Shown piece after piece: positions 61,341 to 64,000 of a DNA stretch of 64,000 bases; positions within the stretch are counted from its first letter, which is position 1, and each line of letters begins with the position of its first letter. This DNA comes from Pseudomonas sp. RC10. Lineage in GTDB: Bacteria > Pseudomonadota > Gammaproteobacteria > Pseudomonadales > Pseudomonadaceae. The stretch spans positions 1,674,001 to 1,738,000 of the forward strand of contig NZ_CP151650.1 in NCBI RefSeq assembly GCF_038397775.1, written 5' to 3'. The position numbers and the translations under genes are program-made. Under the pieces are notes generated by a model. The model ran no database searches. It worked only from the letters and a program-made list of their open reading frames with translations, and was not told where the DNA came from.

Positions 61341-62729
61341 TCATATGCTCAATAAGGCGACCAGTGCGGGCACCGTCAGCACGGCGGTGTAGTACCCCAT
61401 GAATTGCACACCGATGTTGAAGCCCAGGAACCGCGACAGAAAACCGCCCAGCAGGCCGACGGTGACGATCACCAGTAATCCGAGCGCGCCGCCTTCCCAG
61501 ATGCCGATCACCAGAATCAGGCCGACAAAGGTCGAGATCACTGCTTCGTGGCTGATCTTGCGTGAGACGAAGGACGCTGCCCGGTGGGCGTAATTCATGG
61601 TGAAGGGGTAGGCAATGAGGATGGCGACGATGACCGCCAGCATTCCATAACCCAGAAACTCCCACGTGCTGAGCAGGGTATGCAGGTTGTTGACCTGTCC
61701 GGTGGCGGCGTCAACGCTGAAGCGAGGAGGGGCGTTGAAGAGCGGCGCGGCCGGCCCGGCTGCAACCGGGCTCAACGGCAGGCCAAACGCGATCAACGGG
61801 ATCAGGGCTTCCGCGATGTAGGTCGCTTCGGTGACGCCGTTGCGGGCCGTGATCACCGTGGTCAGGCGGTGGTAGACATGCTTGACCCGTGACCCGACCA
61901 GTTCGCCCATGATCACGGTCATCGCAACCGGACTAAACACGAAAGTCGCACTGGAGATGCTGGCGGTGATCGCAGTCCACAGGCTTTGTTTGCTGTCCAG
62001 CACCTTGAGGGGGTTGGGGAAAAATCCGCCCCCGCTTTTTACATCCGGAGACAGCGAAAAGGTGCGCACATCCTGGCGTCTCATCGTTTCCCGCTCGGCG
62101 GGTGCCAGCATGGAAAACAGCGCGGCAATCAACGGGCCGATGGCGATGCCAAGGAAGTAGCTGACGCTCAGTTTGACGCCGTATTGTCCGGTGATGCTTT
62201 GCAAACCGACGATGACCATCACGAACGGGACGAGGGCGAACACCGCAGCGAGACGTCCCTTGGAAAACCATGCAATGGCGATTGCGGCGAGCAGGAAAAC
62301 CCACGGGGCGGCGTATTTGATGGCGTCGCCGAACGGCGCAAGCATCACGGCGAAAAGAACCGCCATGGGTACCGCAATCAGGGCCGCGATAACAGCACCC
62401 GAAATCATCTTGCGCAGGGCAATGTGCGGCACACCCAGATTGCGCAGGAAGTTGGCTTCGCGCATCAGAGGCGTCGCCAGGGTGTCGCCCGGAATGCCCA
62501 ACAACGCGGTGGGTACGGCGTGGGTCATGTGCTTGGCCACCGCACCGGCGAGAAAGAACGTCAGCACACCGGGCGCGGGGACCCCCAACAGCACCACGAG
62601 CAAGGTGAGCGGGGCGAGGGTTGTCGTTTCATCGCTGCCCGAGATCAGGCCTATCCCGGCGAAAATCACGGCACCCACGATGCCCATCCCGAACGCGATG
62701 AGAATCTGCTCCAGCAGGGGTGTCATCAT
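61341..62729 (-). CDS. TctA-type tripartite tricarboxylate transporter permease
   Basis: A 462-residue membrane protein with about 12 helices. The TctA signatures are VPTALLGIPGDTLATPLMR near residue 72 and AEALIPLIAFGLPLSPVAAGP near 320. Canonical systems have a small TctB membrane subunit and a periplasmic TctC binding protein. A small membrane protein overlaps its start, but no TctC-type gene lies within the window. It should import a carboxylate with sodium or protons. It is coupled to the upstream gene by an ATGA overlap. Confidence 0.92.
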   Translation of the reverse strand: MMTPLLEQILIAFGMGIVGAVIFAGIGLISGSDETTTLAPLTLLVVLLGVPAPGVLTFFLAGAVAKHMTHAVPTALLGIPGDTLATPLMREANFLRNLGVPHIALRKMISGAVIAALIAVPMAVLFAVMLAPFGDAIKYAAPWVFLLAAIAIAWFSKGRLAAVFALVPFVMVIVGLQSITGQYGVKLSVSYFLGIAIGPLIAALFSMLAPAERETMRRQDVRTFSLSPDVKSGGGFFPNPLKVLDSKQSLWTAITASISSATFVFSPVAMTVIMGELVGSRVKHVYHRLTTVITARNGVTEATYIAEALIPLIAFGLPLSPVAAGPAAPLFNAPPRFSVDAATGQVNNLHTLLSTWEFLGYGMLAVIVAILIAYPFTMNYAHRAASFVSRKISHEAVISTFVGLILVIGIWEGGALGLLVIVTVGLLGGFLSRFLGFNIGVQFMGYYTAVLTVPALVALLSI

Positions 62730-63202
62730 GACCGGCCACCGTTGGCCCGGATCGCGGCGAGGGGGGCTGCCGTCGGTTCGTTCTGAGCGGCAGTCGGGGG
62801 CGTGGTGTTTTTCTCGTACTCGGCGAACAACGCGTACAGGTCCATTTCGTGCAGTTCAGCGATCGTGTCTGCGGGTAGATCCGACAGTTTTCCAAGGTCT
62901 CCGAATTCGTCTTGCAGCTCGGACAGCACCTGCGCTCGCCATGCAGGATCTGCCTCGTGCTCAACCACATTACGTTTGGGTTTGAAGAGCTTTGCACTGA
63001 TGGCGCCCCCCGCCAGGCAGCCCACAATGCCCACCAGCATGGCGTATGCCTTGGCCATCTGGACGTTGTCGACCCACCCTACGAGCAGGTGTTTGGCGAT
63101 GAAAAAAGCACCCAGGCTGACCGTCGCGCCTATGGCCATCGAGTAAATGAGGTGCCGACCGTCTACGGTGTCGCCCCACACTTCATAAAGATTGGATTTC
63201 AA
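62726..63202 (-). CDS. Small membrane partner of the TctA-type permease (unrecognised)
   Basis: A 158-residue protein with two predicted N-terminal helices (about 18-38, SMAIGATVSLGAFFIAKHL, and 50-70, AYAMLVGIVGCLAGGAIS) and a cytoplasmic acidic tail (WRAQVLSELQDEFGDLGKL, then ADTIAELHEMDLYALFAEY). It sits where TctB usually lies, but its topology differs: TctB has four helices. It may replace TctB. The gene overlaps the permease start by four bases. I know of no named family. Confidence 0.75.
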   Translation of the reverse strand: MKSNLYEVWGDTVDGRHLIYSMAIGATVSLGAFFIAKHLLVGWVDNVQMAKAYAMLVGIVGCLAGGAISAKLFKPKRNVVEHEADPAWRAQVLSELQDEFGDLGKLSDLPADTIAELHEMDLYALFAEYEKNTTPPTAAQNEPTAAPLAAIRANGGRS

Positions 63203-63261
63203 AGCGTTCTCCTGCAGCCCTTGCGAGCTTTTATTGTTATGAACGTCAAGAGAGGCGGGGA

Positions 63262-64000
63262 TCAGGCCTCGCGTTGCCGTTTTGCCAGGCGCGCCCTGGC
63301 CACTCTGGACGCCGTTTCGCGCCCGAGATGAGCATCAATGAACGCACCCGCATCGATGACGGCCTCCAGGTCGACACCGTGTTTGATCCCCAACCCGTCC
63401 AGCAGATAAAGCACGTCTTCGGTGGCCACGTTTCCGGTCGCACCAGGGGAATAGGGGCAGCCCCCCAGCCCTGAGACGGAGCTGTCGAACACGCGAACCC
63501 CCATCTCCAGGGCGGCGTGGATATTGGCAATCGCCATCCCGTATGTGTCGTGGAAATGGCCTGCCAAGGCGCTGACCGGAACCACGTTGGTACAGGCGTC
63601 CAGCAGCGCTTTCGTGTCCGCTGGCGTTCCTGTTCCAATGGTGTCGCCCAAGCTGATTTCATAGCAGCCCATCCCGTAGAGGGAGGCGCTGACGGCGGCA
63701 ACCGTCTCAGGTCTTACATGACCTGTGAAGGGGCAACCCATCACGCACGATACATAGCCTCGCACTCTGACACCGGCATCCCGGGCGCGCACCATCACTT
63801 CCTGAAAGCGCTTCAGGCTCTCTGCAATAGAGCAATTGATGTTCTTTTGAGAGAACTCCTCGGAAGCGGCGGCGAATACCGCCACCTCGCGACAACCCGC
63901 TGCCAGTGCTTCCTCCAGCCCCCGAGCATTTGGGACCAGCGCGGTCCAGGTGACATCCGGCAGGTCCGGCAACGCTTTCAAGACGTCACCTGATCCTGCC
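63262..64000 (-). CDS. Hydroxymethylglutaryl-CoA lyase-like enzyme, cut by the window end
   Basis: The C-terminal 245 residues of an HMG-CoA lyase family TIM barrel; the frame stays open to the last base, so the N-terminal 55-60 residues are outside. GYVSCVMGCPFTGHVRPE, LGDTIGTGTPADTKALL, AGHFHDTYGMAIANIHAALE (metal-binding HxH) and the Cys loop SSVSGLGGCPYSPGATGNVA are all present. It cleaves HMG-CoA or a related 3-hydroxyacyl-CoA to acetyl-CoA and an acid. It heads the operon as seen here and suggests that the imported carboxylate is degraded via a CoA thioester. Confidence 0.93.
   Translation of the reverse strand, partial: AGSGDVLKALPDLPDVTWTALVPNARGLEEALAAGCREVAVFAAASEEFSQKNINCSIAESLKRFQEVMVRARDAGVRVRGYVSCVMGCPFTGHVRPETVAAVSASLYGMGCYEISLGDTIGTGTPADTKALLDACTNVVPVSALAGHFHDTYGMAIANIHAALEMGVRVFDSSVSGLGGCPYSPGATGNVATEDVLYLLDGLGIKHGVDLEAVIDAGAFIDAHLGRETASRVARARLAKRQREA

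Noticed and set aside
1..64000. tRNA, rRNA, prophage or insertion-sequence signatures
   Set aside because: I found no cloverleaf-like sequence with a CCA end, no transposase or integrase motifs and no flanking direct repeats; a tool-based scan could still find a short RNA gene.

Overview
The window looks like a Pseudomonas chromosome segment. The sequence is moderately GC-rich, with dense operons, many LysR regulators and ABC importers, and a Pseudomonas-type stress locus (manganese catalase, DUF4142, DUF72, RcnB-like and plasmid-stabilisation proteins). It also carries a clear fragment of MvaT/MvaU, a silencer family restricted to Pseudomonas and close relatives. I cannot name the species. 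I see no rRNA, tRNA, CRISPR array, insertion sequence or prophage core.

Layout. 1-7.8 kb is a signalling patch: the end of a FixL/DctB-type kinase, two paralogous FixJ-type response regulators, two paralogous DUF1272 zinc-ribbon proteins, TetR and GlxA-type regulators and a thiolase. 8.1-9.5 kb holds three unrecognised proteins and an 8-bp tandem repeat. 9.7-14.2 kb is a LysR regulator divergent from a cystathionine-lyase-type PLP enzyme and a polar amino acid ABC importer, probably for sulfur amino acid scavenging. 14.4-18.3 kb has a DJ-1/PfpI protein, a stand-alone MvaT-type DNA-binding domain, a HAD phosphatase and an AhpD-like protein coupled to a GAF histidine kinase.

18.6-26.3 kb is a stress-protection locus, partly decayed: a HhH-endonuclease tail and a YciE/DUF892 gene are relics. 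26.3-34.9 kb has three glycosyltransferases, an MFS exporter, a large hybrid kinase, AlkA and a LysE exporter. 35.2-38.2 kb has a pyruvate-kinase fragment, a 51-residue protein, an isochorismatase-type hydrolase and its divergent LysR.

38.6-45.8 kb is a catabolic operon: enoyl-CoA hydratase, a PotFGHI-type ABC importer with a fused permease, an acyl-CoA ligase and an IclR regulator. 45.9-51.7 kb is a seven-gene leftward operon: GntR regulator, DUF2848, amidase, ureidoglycolate-lyase-like protein and a three-part amino acid-type importer. 52-60 kb has an NTF2-like protein, an MFS importer, an alpha/beta hydrolase, AraC and LysR regulators, a flavodoxin, a CMD protein and a tautomerase. 60-64 kb is a leftward catabolic operon: HMG-CoA-lyase-like enzyme (cut by the window edge), a TctA-type permease with a small membrane partner and a secreted SMP-30-like protein, ending in a CMD relic.

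The strongest candidates for something undescribed are the C-terminal-only MvaT protein (15.2 kb), the pyruvate-kinase fragment without its active site (35.2 kb), the GntR/DUF2848/amidase/ureidoglycolate-lyase operon, and the glycosyltransferase trio beside the stress genes. Several gene relics lie between intact genes and would be missed by ordinary gene calling.
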